64,000 bases of DNA from Luethyella okanaganae (GTDB lineage: Bacteria > Actinomycetota > Actinomycetes > Actinomycetales > Microbacteriaceae). The stretch lies in NCBI RefSeq assembly GCF_042660285.1, contig NZ_JBHSTP010000001.1, positions 124,001 to 188,000 on the forward strand, written 5' to 3'. How positions within the stretch are numbered: position 1 is the first letter of the stretch; each line of letters starts with the position of its first letter. A program made the translations under genes and the position numbers. The notes under the pieces are model-generated. The model saw only the letters and a list, made by a program, of their open reading frames with translations, did no database searches and was not told the DNA's origin. Of the stretch, positions 25,726-36,306 are shown piece after piece.

Positions 25726-26346
25726 CTAGGGGATCGGAGTCGTCGACACGGCTGTGAACTCCCACAGCACGCTGCCCGAAGCGGTTCCAGGCGGTAGAGA
25801 AGTCGACGGTGTCACCCTGAAACAGAGGTCGACCGGAGTGGAGACCGCGACGAGCGGGATGATGCCTGCGGCCGAACTCGTCGTGGTCGCAGCATCCGTC
25901 ACGAGCGCCACTCCGCCCGCGAAGGCCGCCGCATCGCATCCGAAGGTCGCGGTGCTCACGAGGGAGTAGTTCAGCGACCCGGCGATCGGTGCTGCGCTAC
26001 TCGCGGCGATGCTCACACTAGCAGCATTCGTCGATCCGGCCTTGAGCTGCACCGCGAAGGCGGCGTAGACAGGCTCGTCCGGTGCGAGCTTGTTTGCGTC
26101 GAGCGCGAAGGCGAGGGTCGCAGCGGAGGCTGCCGGCTCGTGGTCGCCGAAGGTCGTGCCGTCGGTGCTGCCCTCGATTTCGAAGCTGCCGGCGGCGAAG
26201 GTCCCGCTGGCGAACTCGGAGTCATTCCACGCGGCGAGCGTGATGGCGGCCCCGACCCCGAGGGCGAGTCCTCCGGCGAGAACGGCTTTGAACTTGCGGC
26301 TCGGTCCACGTCGTGGCGGTGACGAGAAGAGTTCGGATTGATCCAT
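25726..26346 (-). CDS. TasA/CalY-like exported protein with SipW-dependent-type signal peptide (first gene)
   Basis: A 206-residue paralogue of the next gene, sharing the signal (FKAVLAGGLALGVGAAITL, then AAWNDSEFASGTF), the overall beta-rich plan and the two spaced cysteines (FGCDAAAF and LCFRVTP). It is the promoter-proximal gene of the four-gene leftward operon, divergent from the IPT/TIG adhesin gene across a 282-base, relatively A+T-rich intergenic region. It probably forms heteromeric surface fibres with its paralogue. This is inference; no fibre-specific motif is known to me in these sequences. Confidence 0.82.
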   Translation of the reverse strand: MDQSELFSSPPRRGPSRKFKAVLAGGLALGVGAAITLAAWNDSEFASGTFAAGSFEIEGSTDGTTFGDHEPAASAATLAFALDANKLAPDEPVYAAFAVQLKAGSTNAASVSIAASSAAPIAGSLNYSLVSTATFGCDAAAFAGGVALVTDAATTTSSAAGIIPLVAVSTPVDLCFRVTPSTSLPPGTASGSVLWEFTAVSTTPIP

Positions 26347-26485
26347 GATGCCCCGATTCGCGCATGATTGTCGTCAATGACATTGCTGAATTGCTATACG
26401 ATCTCGGGTCGACTTTCCGAAGATTGCCGCATCGTAATGCGATCACCGTAGCGTACGTCGAGAGGAATATAAACTCCGGAAAGCA

Positions 26486-26558
26486 CAGATCCCCGTATTT
26501 GGGAAGCTGAGGAAATTTCTCTTGCAGCGAAGCCGGTGTGACGGCTACGGTGTGACGG
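26486..26558 (+). promoter_or_regulatory. Structured 5' leader ahead of the IPT/TIG adhesin gene
   Basis: Three consecutive hairpins can be drawn: CAG-a-TCCC with GGGA-ag-CTG (26486-26509), a small GAG/CTC stem (26509-26521), and AGCCG/CGGCT (26531-26546). The 11-mer CGGTGTGACGG occurs twice, at 26534 and 26548. It lies 70 bases before the GTG start. It resembles a cis-regulatory leader, but I could not match it to a known riboswitch consensus. Confidence 0.35.
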
Positions 26559-26628
26559 AAGTATTTCGATGGATTGCGGGGCGGGGGCCCAGTAGTCGCA
26601 GACGCCGGGTACGTCGTGGGAGAGAACC

Positions 26629-29600
26629 GTGCGTCGTTTCATCGATTCCAGTCCAAAAAAACCCCGTCATCGTGCGTCACAGTCTTCGCGCAGAGCATTC
26701 AGGCTCGTCGCTGCCACGGTCATCGTGGGTTTGTTCGCGAGCGGAGGAATCTATGTCGCGCAGGCCGCGCCAGGCGACTCCTCGCATGCGGAAGGACAAT
26801 TCCTCTCCGGTTCGTTGATCGACCTCAACACAGCCCTCGTGGCGAGCCTGGGCGGCGAGACCGCGACGAGCGACGGCACATCCGATGTCACGAACGCGAA
26901 CAATCTCGACCTCGGCGTGCTCGGGCTGGTCAACATCAATGTCCCCGGCGGCATTCAGATTCCGCTGAACCTCGCCGACGCCGGCGTGGTCTCGCAGTAT
27001 GCGAGCGCGCTCGCGAACGGCTCCTCCGTCGGGGCATCCGGCCTGGTCTCCGACAGCGGCGACATCGGCACTGGTATCACTCCGGCTCCGGGAGTCGCAC
27101 CAGGACCACTGCACCTCAGCCTCGGTCAGGTCGTGGGCTCCCTCGGCCTCCCGCCGACGACGCTCGCGGAACTCGCCAATCTGGAGCTCTCCGTCGATGC
27201 AGTCGCTGGCCGCGCGAGCCAGGCTGCTCCCGCAGCCGCGAGCGGCAGCTACGACATCGCGGATGCGCAACTGAGCTTCGACAGCCCGACGGTCGCAAAT
27301 CTCGTCGGCGCGATCAACACGCAGGTCGCTGGGCTACAGACCACGGTGGACGGTCTCGACGCGACCCTGACCAGCGCGCTGAGCGGACTGCTGTCTTCGC
27401 TCGGCGTCGTCTCGGTCAATCTCTCGGTGAGCGCCCCGAACCTCGCCGCGACCATCAGCGGGCTCACGACGGGCCCGCTCGCGGATCCCGCCTACCCGGG
27501 GGTGACGCTCGATCTCGCGACCGGCACTGTTACCGTCGATCTCGACCAGATCACCGCCCTCAACGGACTCCCGGCGAACACGGACATCCTGACGGACGCG
27601 ACGATCAACACGATCACCGACCGGGTCCTCGGCCTCGTCACCGGCCTTCTCACGAATGTGGAGGCCGCCCTGCTCAGCGCGGTCGACGGGATCACCGTGC
27701 AAGGCTCCGCCTCGCTCCTGGGGTTGGACATCCTGACGCTCGACACCACCGTTGGGGCACTCCTCGCCGGCGACACGAGCGGCCTCGTGCTCCTCGGCAC
27801 AGGACTCACGCTTCCCGGTGGCCTCGGCACGGTGCTCGCCGCCCTCACCCCGCCGCTCACGGCGCTGACCGACGCGATCGGCGCGCTCAGCGGCACCGTA
27901 CTGGCGCCTGTGACGAGCACGCTCATCCCGGCCCTGAAACCGGTGCTCAACGAGGTGCTCACCCTTACGGTCAACAATCAGTCGACCGCAGCCGGAGTCT
28001 TCACCGAGACCGCGCTCAGAGTCACCGTTCTGCCGCTTGTCGATGCGCTCGAACTCGATCTGGGCACCGCCAGGGTCGGACCGAACGCACTCGACCCGGC
28101 GTCATCGATCTCGTCGCTCAGCCCCACGAGTGGTCCTGTCGTCGGCGGGACGGTCGTGACGATCACGGGGACCGGGTTCACGGGTGCGACCGGTGTCACG
28201 TTCGACGGGCTCGCCGGGACGGCGTTCACGGTGAACAGCGACACGCAGATCACGGTCACGAGCCCACCGCATGCGGTCGGCCCCGTGAACGTGATCGTGC
28301 TCGACCCCAACGGCGACTCGGCTCCCGCCACGTTCACCTACATCGCTGCGGCCGCGATCACCGGGCTCAGCCCCACGAGTGGTCCTGTCGTCGGTGGGAC
28401 GGTCGTGACGATCACGGGGACCGGGTTCACGGGTGCGACCGGTGTCACGTTCGACGGGCTCGCCGGGACGGCGTTCACGGTGAACAGCGACACGCAGATC
28501 ACGGTCACGAGCCCACCGCATGCGGTCGGCCCCGTGAACGTGATCGTGCTCGACCCCAACGGCGACTCGGCTCCCGCCACGTTCACCTATCTGCCCGCTG
28601 CGGCGATCACGGGACTCACGCCCTCCGAAGGTCCGGAGACCGGTGGGACGGTCGTCACGATCACGGGGACCGGGTTCACCGGTGCGACCGGTGTCACGTT
28701 CGACGGGCTCGCCGGGACGGCGTTCACGGTGAACAGCGACACGCAGATCACGGTCACGAGCCCGCCTCACACGCCGAGTGTCGTCGACGTTATCGTGACC
28801 TCGCCGAACGGCGATTCGGCACCGCAGGGCTTCAGCTACCTGCCGGTTCCTGCACTCAGCTCGCTCTCGCCGACGAGCGGTCCCGAAGCGGGCGGCACGG
28901 TGGTGACGATCACGGGCACCGGGTTCACGGGTGCGACGGGTGCGACATTCGGTGGCGTCGCCGGATCGGCGTTCACGGTCGTGAACGACACGACGATCAC
29001 GGTGACCTCCCCTCCAGGAACCGGCACGGTCGATGTCGTCGTGACGGGGCCGGGCGGAACGTCCGGGCCGCTGCCGTTCACGTACATCCCGGCGCCGACG
29101 ATCTCGTCGATCGTTCCCCCGAGCGGTCCGGAGACGGGCGGCACGGTGGTGACGATCACGGGCACCGGGTTCACGGGGGCGACGGGTGCGACATTCGGCG
29201 GTGTCGCCGGATCGGCGTTCACGGTCGTGAACGACACGACGATCACGGTCACGACACCGGTGCATGCACCGGGTGCCGTGGCTGTGATCGTCACCGGTCC
29301 CGGGGGCTCTTCGGCACCGGGCACCTTCACCTTCACCCCTGTCACCAGGGTCGACGGTGTGGATCCAGGGTCGGGGCCTGTCGGCGGCGGCAACACGGTC
29401 ACGATCAGCGGCCAGTGCTTCACCGGCGCGACGAGCGTCACCTTCGGCGGAGTCCCGGCGACGAGCTTCACGGTCGTTGACGATGCCACGATCACCGCGG
29501 TGGTTCCCGCGGGAGTCGGCGTGGTCGACATCCAGGTCGTCGGTGGCGGCACATGTGGCACCGGCACCCTGCCGGGCGGCTACGAGTACCTGCCGGCACC

Positions 29601-30219
29601 GGATGCGACCTCGCTCACTCCCGATCACGGGCCGGAGACCGGTGGTACCGTCGTCACGATAATCGGCACCGGGTTCACGGGTGCGACCGGCGTCACCTTC
29701 GGCGGGGCGCCGGGCACGGGCTTCGTGGTGGTGTCTGACACAGAGATCCGTGTCACGAGCCCGGCCCATGCTCCCGGCGTTGTCGACGTCGTCGTGGCCG
29801 GGCCGGGAGGGGTGTCCGATCCGCTGCCGTTCCTCTACGACGCGGTGACGGTTGTCGACACGGTCGACCCGGGGACCGGTCCGGAAGCGGGTGGGACGAC
29901 TGTGACGATAACGGGCAGATGCTTCACCGGGGCGACAGCGGTACGGTTCGGTGACAAGTCGGCGCTCAGCTTCACTGTCGTGAGCGACACCGTGATAACG
30001 GCAGTCTCGCCCGCGGGCACCGGCATCGTGCCGGTAACGATCGTCGGGGCGGGCGCGTGCGGCACGGGAACGCTCCCCGGTGCATTCGCCTACAAGGCGT
30101 CTGGCGGTCTTGCAGCGACCGGCGTCGACGGCGCTCTGGCGGCCGTCCTCGGCGCATTCGTCCTTCTTATAGGCGGCGTTGGCGTGCTGCTGGTCAGGCG
30201 TGGACGGCTCTCTAGTTAG
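26629..30219 (+). CDS. Large surface protein: choice-of-anchor-G-like region, eight IPT/TIG repeats, LAATG sortase tail
   Basis: A 1196-residue secreted protein. A signal peptide (about 20-47) is followed by a region of about 440 residues resembling choice-of-anchor G proteins. Eight IPT/TIG immunoglobulin-like repeats then run from about residue 495 to 1160, each opening with a variant of LSPTSGPxxGGTVVTITGTGF. The end has LAATG, a hydrophobic helix and RRGRLSS: a sorting signal of the LAxTG type used by class E sortases in high-GC Gram-positives. The GTG at 26629 follows GGGAGAG. It is divergent from the SipW/TasA-like operon and probably belongs to the same surface structure. No sortase is in the window. 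Confidence 0.88.
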   Translation: MRRFIDSSPKKPRHRASQSSRRAFRLVAATVIVGLFASGGIYVAQAAPGDSSHAEGQFLSGSLIDLNTALVASLGGETATSDGTSDVTNANNLDLGVLGLVNINVPGGIQIPLNLADAGVVSQYASALANGSSVGASGLVSDSGDIGTGITPAPGVAPGPLHLSLGQVVGSLGLPPTTLAELANLELSVDAVAGRASQAAPAAASGSYDIADAQLSFDSPTVANLVGAINTQVAGLQTTVDGLDATLTSALSGLLSSLGVVSVNLSVSAPNLAATISGLTTGPLADPAYPGVTLDLATGTVTVDLDQITALNGLPANTDILTDATINTITDRVLGLVTGLLTNVEAALLSAVDGITVQGSASLLGLDILTLDTTVGALLAGDTSGLVLLGTGLTLPGGLGTVLAALTPPLTALTDAIGALSGTVLAPVTSTLIPALKPVLNEVLTLTVNNQSTAAGVFTETALRVTVLPLVDALELDLGTARVGPNALDPASSISSLSPTSGPVVGGTVVTITGTGFTGATGVTFDGLAGTAFTVNSDTQITVTSPPHAVGPVNVIVLDPNGDSAPATFTYIAAAAITGLSPTSGPVVGGTVVTITGTGFTGATGVTFDGLAGTAFTVNSDTQITVTSPPHAVGPVNVIVLDPNGDSAPATFTYLPAAAITGLTPSEGPETGGTVVTITGTGFTGATGVTFDGLAGTAFTVNSDTQITVTSPPHTPSVVDVIVTSPNGDSAPQGFSYLPVPALSSLSPTSGPEAGGTVVTITGTGFTGATGATFGGVAGSAFTVVNDTTITVTSPPGTGTVDVVVTGPGGTSGPLPFTYIPAPTISSIVPPSGPETGGTVVTITGTGFTGATGATFGGVAGSAFTVVNDTTITVTTPVHAPGAVAVIVTGPGGSSAPGTFTFTPVTRVDGVDPGSGPVGGGNTVTISGQCFTGATSVTFGGVPATSFTVVDDATITAVVPAGVGVVDIQVVGGGTCGTGTLPGGYEYLPAPDATSLTPDHGPETGGTVVTIIGTGFTGATGVTFGGAPGTGFVVVSDTEIRVTSPAHAPGVVDVVVAGPGGVSDPLPFLYDAVTVVDTVDPGTGPEAGGTTVTITGRCFTGATAVRFGDKSALSFTVVSDTVITAVSPAGTGIVPVTIVGAGACGTGTLPGAFAYKASGGLAATGVDGALAAVLGAFVLLIGGVGVLLVRRGRLSS
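28116..28590 (+). repeat. Nearly identical DNA repeats in IPT/TIG domains 1 and 2
   Basis: The segments 28116-28341 and 28365-28590 are offset by exactly 249 bases (83 codons) and are almost base-for-base identical. I see one silent change (ggcggg to ggtggg) and a change in the last codon. The third and later repeats are much more diverged, so this pair is a recent duplication or gene conversion. Confidence 0.9.
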
Positions 30220-30232
30220 CCGTTCATGAGTG

Positions 30233-30271
30233 CTGCGGTCCTGGCCAATCCCCCGCTGGCTGGGACCGCAG
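30233..30271 (+). terminator. Terminator-like hairpin after the adhesin gene
   Basis: TGCGGTCCTGGCCA (30234-30247) pairs with TGGCTGGGACCGCA (30257-30270), 14 pairs including two G-T, extendable by one C-G. It begins 14 bases after the adhesin stop codon. There is no T run, as is common for terminators in high-GC Actinobacteria. Confidence 0.65.
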
Positions 30272-30549
30272 TCACATCGTCGCCTCTTTCTCTCCTCGTC
30301 GACCCGGTGTGGTGCGATCGACGGTCGGCGCGAATGTCCCCTAGTGGAGACACGAGCACCAGAACGGGTCGCGAGAAGAAATAGACGTGGTGACTACTGC
30401 GCGGGCGGCGCCCGACACCCTCGGCGTTAGTCGCGCGGCCGGCCGACACGGCCCTTCCCCGCGGTGTGCTGCCGGATGCCGGCACGAGCGCTGTGAGCGC
30501 CTCCGAGCTCCGACGTGGCCCGCACGACCCTGCTGTCGGTGCCGCCAAG
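30272..30549. other. Gene-free stretch between adhesin terminator and dnaX promoter
   Basis: No open frame here has a credible start, codon pattern or family resemblance, and no RNA gene is seen. The right edge carries the dnaX -10 element. Confidence 0.5.
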
Positions 30550-30555
30550 TAGCAT
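30550..30555 (+). promoter_or_regulatory. -10 element of dnaX, leaderless transcript predicted
   Basis: TAGCAT ends six bases before the GTG start of dnaX, and no Shine-Dalgarno sequence is present. Transcription would therefore begin at or next to the start codon. Confidence 0.5.
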
Positions 30556-30561
30556 TGACGC

Positions 30562-32829
<2,268 letters not shown>

Positions 32830-32832
32830 CCG

Positions 32833-33429
32833 GTGTACGAAGGAATCGTTCAGGAACTCATCGACGAACTCGGGCGGCTGCCCGGCATCGGTCCGAAGTC
32901 TGCGCAGCGTATCGCGTTCCACATTCTGCAGACCGAGAACTTCGACGTGACGCACCTCGCCGAGATCCTCATGACCGTGCGTGACAAGGTGAGATTCTGC
33001 AGCATCTGCGGCAACATCGCTGAGGAGGAGACATGCTCGATCTGCCGTGATCCTCGTCGCGACCCCGCTCTCATCTGCGTGGTCGAGGAGGCGAAGGACG
33101 TCGTCGCGATCGAACGCACGCGTGAGTTCCGCGGGCTCTACCACGTGCTCGGGGGGGCGATCAGCCCGATCGACGGCGTCGGCCCCGACGAGTTGCGCAT
33201 CCGTCAGCTCATGCAGCGCCTCGCTGACGGCACGGTACAGGAGGTCATCATCGCGACGGACCCGAATCTCGAGGGCGAGGCGACGGCGACCTATCTCTCT
33301 CGGCTTCTCACGACACTCGAGATCCGGGTCACCCGGCTCGCATCCGGCCTGCCCGTTGGTGGTGATCTCGAATACGCCGACGAGGTCACTCTCGGACGAG
33401 CATTCGAGGGGCGGCGTGTCGTCAGCTGA
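32833..33429 (+). CDS. recR: Recombination mediator RecR
   Basis: A 198-residue protein of standard RecR length, which loads RecA at gaps together with RecF and RecO. A helix-hairpin-helix (LPGIGPKSAQRIAFHIL) is at about 16-32. A four-cysteine zinc finger follows (CSICGNIAEEETCSIC, about 57-72), then a Toprim domain beginning ICVVEEAKDV near residue 82. The GTG start lies three bases after the dnaX stop, so dnaX-recR form an operon, as in most Actinobacteria. Confidence 0.95.
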   Translation: MYEGIVQELIDELGRLPGIGPKSAQRIAFHILQTENFDVTHLAEILMTVRDKVRFCSICGNIAEEETCSICRDPRRDPALICVVEEAKDVVAIERTREFRGLYHVLGGAISPIDGVGPDELRIRQLMQRLADGTVQEVIIATDPNLEGEATATYLSRLLTTLEIRVTRLASGLPVGGDLEYADEVTLGRAFEGRRVVS

Positions 33430-33468
33430 GCGGCATCCGAATCGCGCCGCGTGGTCCTGGGCGTCGCG

Positions 33469-33474
33469 TATAGT
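33469..33474 (+). promoter_or_regulatory. -10 element upstream of lysC
   Basis: TATAGT is a near-consensus -10 box located 69 bases upstream of the lysC GTG. The -35 region is poorly conserved. Confidence 0.45.
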
Positions 33475-33543
33475 CAGCTCGGCATGCATCGGCAATTATG
33501 ATGGACTTTCGGGCAGTTGTCGCTTTCCCATCAGGAGAACCAC

Positions 33544-34806
33544 GTGAGCTTGATCGTGCAGAAGTTCGGCGGATCGTCCGTTGCCGACGCGGAGGGCATC
33601 AAACGCGTCGCCAAGCGGATCGTCGAGACGCGCAAAGCCGGCAACGACGTCGTCGTCGCCGTTTCGGCGATGGGCGACACCACCGACGAGCTGCTCGACC
33701 TCGCGCACGAAGTCGCGCCTCTCCCCGAGCCGCGGGAGCTCGACATGCTGCTCACCGCGGGCGAGCGCATCTCGATGGCGTTGCTCGCAATGGCCATCAA
33801 GAGCCTCGGCTACGATGCGCGCTCCTTCACCGGCAGTCAGGCGGGCATGATCACGGACGCCCGCCATGGCGCGGCCCGCATCGTCGATGTCACCCCCGTT
33901 CGCCTGCGTTCGGCGGTCGACGAGGGTGCCATCGTCATCGTCGCGGGCTTCCAAGGCTTCAACCGCGACACCAAAGACATCACGACCCTCGGTCGCGGTG
34001 GTTCCGACACGACCGCGGTGGCTCTCGCCGCGGCACTGGAGGCCGACATCTGCGAGATCTACACCGATGTCGACGGTGTGTTCACGGCCGATCCTCGTGT
34101 CGTGCAGAAGGCCAGGAAGATCGACCGCATCACGAGCGAGGAAATGCTCGAGCTTGCGGCGGCTGGCGCCAAAGTCCTCTATATTCGTGCTGTGGAATAT
34201 GCTCGCCGTCATGGTGTGACCCTGCACGTGCGCTCCTCGTTCAACAACAACGAGGGCACCATCGTCTACAACCCAGCCGAGGGAGAAACCGTGGAAGAGC
34301 CGATCATCGCAGGAGTCGCGACCGATATGAGCGAGGCGAAGATCACGGTCGTCGGCGTGCCGGACATCCCGGGCAAAGCGGCCTACATCTTCAAGATCGT
34401 CGCGAAGACAAATGCCAATGTCGACATGATCGTGCAGAACGTGTCATCGGCGGCCGGGCTCACCGACATCTCTTTCACCGTTCCCAAGTCCGACGGACAG
34501 GCCGCTCTCACCGCTCTCACCAACGAGCAGAGCAACGTGGGATTCAAGAGCCTGCAATACGACGACCAGATCGGCAAACTGGCCCTCGTCGGTGCGGGGA
34601 TGCGCACGAACACCGGTGTCTCGGCCAAACTCTTCGAGGCGCTCTACCAGGCAGGCATCAACATCGAGATGATTTCGACGAGCGAGATCCGCATCTCGGT
34701 CGTCACCCGTGCCGACACGCTCGCCGATGCGCTTCGCGCCGTGCACTCGGCCTTCGGCCTCGATGGAGACGAAGACGCCGTCGTGCACGCGGGAACCGGT
34801 CGCTAG
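33544..34806 (+). CDS. lysC: Aspartate kinase (alpha subunit)
   Basis: A 420-residue aspartokinase that phosphorylates aspartate for lysine, threonine, methionine and diaminopimelate synthesis. KFGGSS is at about 7-12, GRGGSDTTAVALA near 152, and two ACT domains follow from about residue 265. The GTG at 33544 is preceded by AGGAG; upstream in-frame starts lack a ribosome-binding site. It contains an in-frame start for a beta subunit (34291), as in Corynebacterium glutamicum, where alpha2beta2 enzymes are feedback-inhibited by lysine plus threonine. asd follows after 204 bases. Confidence 0.95.
   Translation: MSLIVQKFGGSSVADAEGIKRVAKRIVETRKAGNDVVVAVSAMGDTTDELLDLAHEVAPLPEPRELDMLLTAGERISMALLAMAIKSLGYDARSFTGSQAGMITDARHGAARIVDVTPVRLRSAVDEGAIVIVAGFQGFNRDTKDITTLGRGGSDTTAVALAAALEADICEIYTDVDGVFTADPRVVQKARKIDRITSEEMLELAAAGAKVLYIRAVEYARRHGVTLHVRSSFNNNEGTIVYNPAEGETVEEPIIAGVATDMSEAKITVVGVPDIPGKAAYIFKIVAKTNANVDMIVQNVSSAAGLTDISFTVPKSDGQAALTALTNEQSNVGFKSLQYDDQIGKLALVGAGMRTNTGVSAKLFEALYQAGINIEMISTSEIRISVVTRADTLADALRAVHSAFGLDGDEDAVVHAGTGR
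34291..34806 (+). CDS. lysC: Aspartate kinase beta subunit from internal start
   Basis: An in-frame GTG at 34291, preceded by GGGAGAAACC, would produce a 171-residue protein beginning VEEPIIAGVATDMSEAKITV, that is, the two ACT domains only. This corresponds in position, start codon and length to the beta subunit of C. glutamicum aspartokinase (known family biology). Expression here is inferred from the preserved ribosome-binding site. Confidence 0.7.
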   Translation: MEEPIIAGVATDMSEAKITVVGVPDIPGKAAYIFKIVAKTNANVDMIVQNVSSAAGLTDISFTVPKSDGQAALTALTNEQSNVGFKSLQYDDQIGKLALVGAGMRTNTGVSAKLFEALYQAGINIEMISTSEIRISVVTRADTLADALRAVHSAFGLDGDEDAVVHAGTGR

Positions 34807-34930
34807 ACGCTGTGCGGCGGCTGGCGCGCTTCGCGACATCCGCCCTTCCAGCACCGCCGCGCGCCTGACGACGCACAGCAACGACGACTTCCGTTCATAA
34901 CCCGTCAATTCCTGCCAGAGTTCGTGGATT

Positions 34931-34947
34931 CGGCCCGTTTCGGGCCG
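34931..34947 (+). terminator. Short perfect hairpin between lysC and asd
   Basis: CGGCCCG-ttt-CGGGCCG is a perfect 7-bp stem with a three-base loop, 124 bases after the lysC stop. It could attenuate readthrough into asd. No T run follows. Confidence 0.5.
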
Positions 34948-35010
34948 TCTCTGCGAAAATTGCCTGAGTCGGGATGAGCGCCAAATACAGCACGAAGTGA
35001 GGACACAGAA

Positions 35011-36060
35011 GTGAGCAGCAGCCAGGGCATCAACGTCGGCGTCGTCGGCGCAACCGGTCAGGTCGGAGCAGTCGTGCGCCAGCTCCTGGAGGAGCGCGAT
35101 TTTCCTGTGGCGCAGATCCGCTACTTCGCGTCGGCGCGCTCGGCCGGCACGACCCTGCCGTGGCGCGGCGAGGATGTCGTCGTCGAGGATGCTGCGATCG
35201 CCGACCCCACCGGCCTCGATATCGCGATCTTCTCCGCCGGTGCGACGCTCTCCAAGGAGCAGGCTCCGCGCTTCGCGGCTGCCGGAGTCATTGTCGTCGA
35301 CAACTCGTCCGGGTGGCGGATGGACCCTGAGGTTCCGCTCGTCGTGAGCGAGGTGAACCCGCATGCGATCGCGGAGGCCAGGAAGGGCATCATCGCCAAC
35401 CCGAACTGCACCACGATGGCGGCCATGCCCGTGCTCAAGGTGCTGCACGAGGAGGCCGGTCTCGAGCGGCTCGTCGTCAGCACCTACCAGGCCGTGTCCG
35501 GCAGCGGGCTCGCCGGTGTCGAGGAGCTCGAGAGCCAGGTGCGGGCCGCAATGGAAGGCGAGGTGATCGGTCTGGTGCACGATGGCGGCGCCGTCGATCT
35601 GCCCGCGCCCGTCAAGTACGTGCGACCGATCGCCTTCGATGTCATTCCGCTTGCGGGCTCCATCGTCGACGACGGCGACTTCGAGACCGATGAGGAGAAG
35701 AAGCTCCGCAACGAGAGCCGCAAGATTCTCGAGCTGCCGGGACTGCTCGTGAGCGGCACCTGCGTGCGTGTGCCCGTGTTCACAGGTCACTCGCTCTCGA
35801 TCAACGCGGAGTTCGCCAATCCCCTCTCCGTCGAGAAGGCGAAGTCGTTGCTCGCGGACGCCCCAGGCGTCGTGCTCACGGACGTTCCGACACCGCTTGA
35901 GGCAGCGGGCAAGGATCCGAGCTTTGTCGGGCGCATCCGTCAGGATCCCGGTGTTCCCGACGGACGCGGCCTCGCTCTCTTCATCAGCAACGACAATCTG
36001 CGCAAGGGCGCTGCGCTCAACGCCGTGCAGATCGCCGAGCTGGTGGCGGCGCGACTCTAG
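35011..36060 (+). CDS. asd: Aspartate-semialdehyde dehydrogenase
   Basis: A 349-residue NADPH-dependent enzyme that reduces aspartyl phosphate to the semialdehyde. The cofactor loop GATGQVGAVV is at about 13-22, the catalytic cysteine is Cys133 in NPNCTTM, and the later segments GHSLSINAEF and DPSFVGRIR match the family. The GTG at 35011 follows GAGGA at normal spacing. It continues the lysC pathway step and is probably in the same transcription unit, unless the hairpin at 34931-34947 separates them. Confidence 0.95.
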   Translation: MSSSQGINVGVVGATGQVGAVVRQLLEERDFPVAQIRYFASARSAGTTLPWRGEDVVVEDAAIADPTGLDIAIFSAGATLSKEQAPRFAAAGVIVVDNSSGWRMDPEVPLVVSEVNPHAIAEARKGIIANPNCTTMAAMPVLKVLHEEAGLERLVVSTYQAVSGSGLAGVEELESQVRAAMEGEVIGLVHDGGAVDLPAPVKYVRPIAFDVIPLAGSIVDDGDFETDEEKKLRNESRKILELPGLLVSGTCVRVPVFTGHSLSINAEFANPLSVEKAKSLLADAPGVVLTDVPTPLEAAGKDPSFVGRIRQDPGVPDGRGLALFISNDNLRKGAALNAVQIAELVAARL

Positions 36061-36306
36061 GACGTCGTTCGGCCTCCTGCACTGACAAGTGCTGCCATAC
36101 GCGTCAGCATTCGCTCGAAGGCTCCGCCGTCGACTCGTTGCTTTCGCAGGATCGAGGCCTTCGCCCGCCACGGGGCGGGGACATGCTCGGCTCGTTCCCT
36201 GTCGGGTCGGGACACGGCCTGCTCGCGAGGGTACCCGGGCGTTATCCTCGATGTCATACGCGCATCCGTCGACAAGCCGGTCGGCTCGTCGGCTCTCGAC
36301 CGCTCG

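Noticed and set aside
26574..29480. A 968-codon open frame overlapping the adhesin gene
   Set aside because: It is a +1 frame shadow of the repeat-rich adhesin, with an Arg/His-rich composition typical of alternate frames in high-GC repeats. The minus-strand frames at 28102-29769 are shadows of the same repeats.
28116..30100. Direct repeats considered as a CRISPR-like array
   Set aside because: They have an 83-codon period, lie in frame and encode IPT/TIG domains. There are no short spacers and no cas genes.
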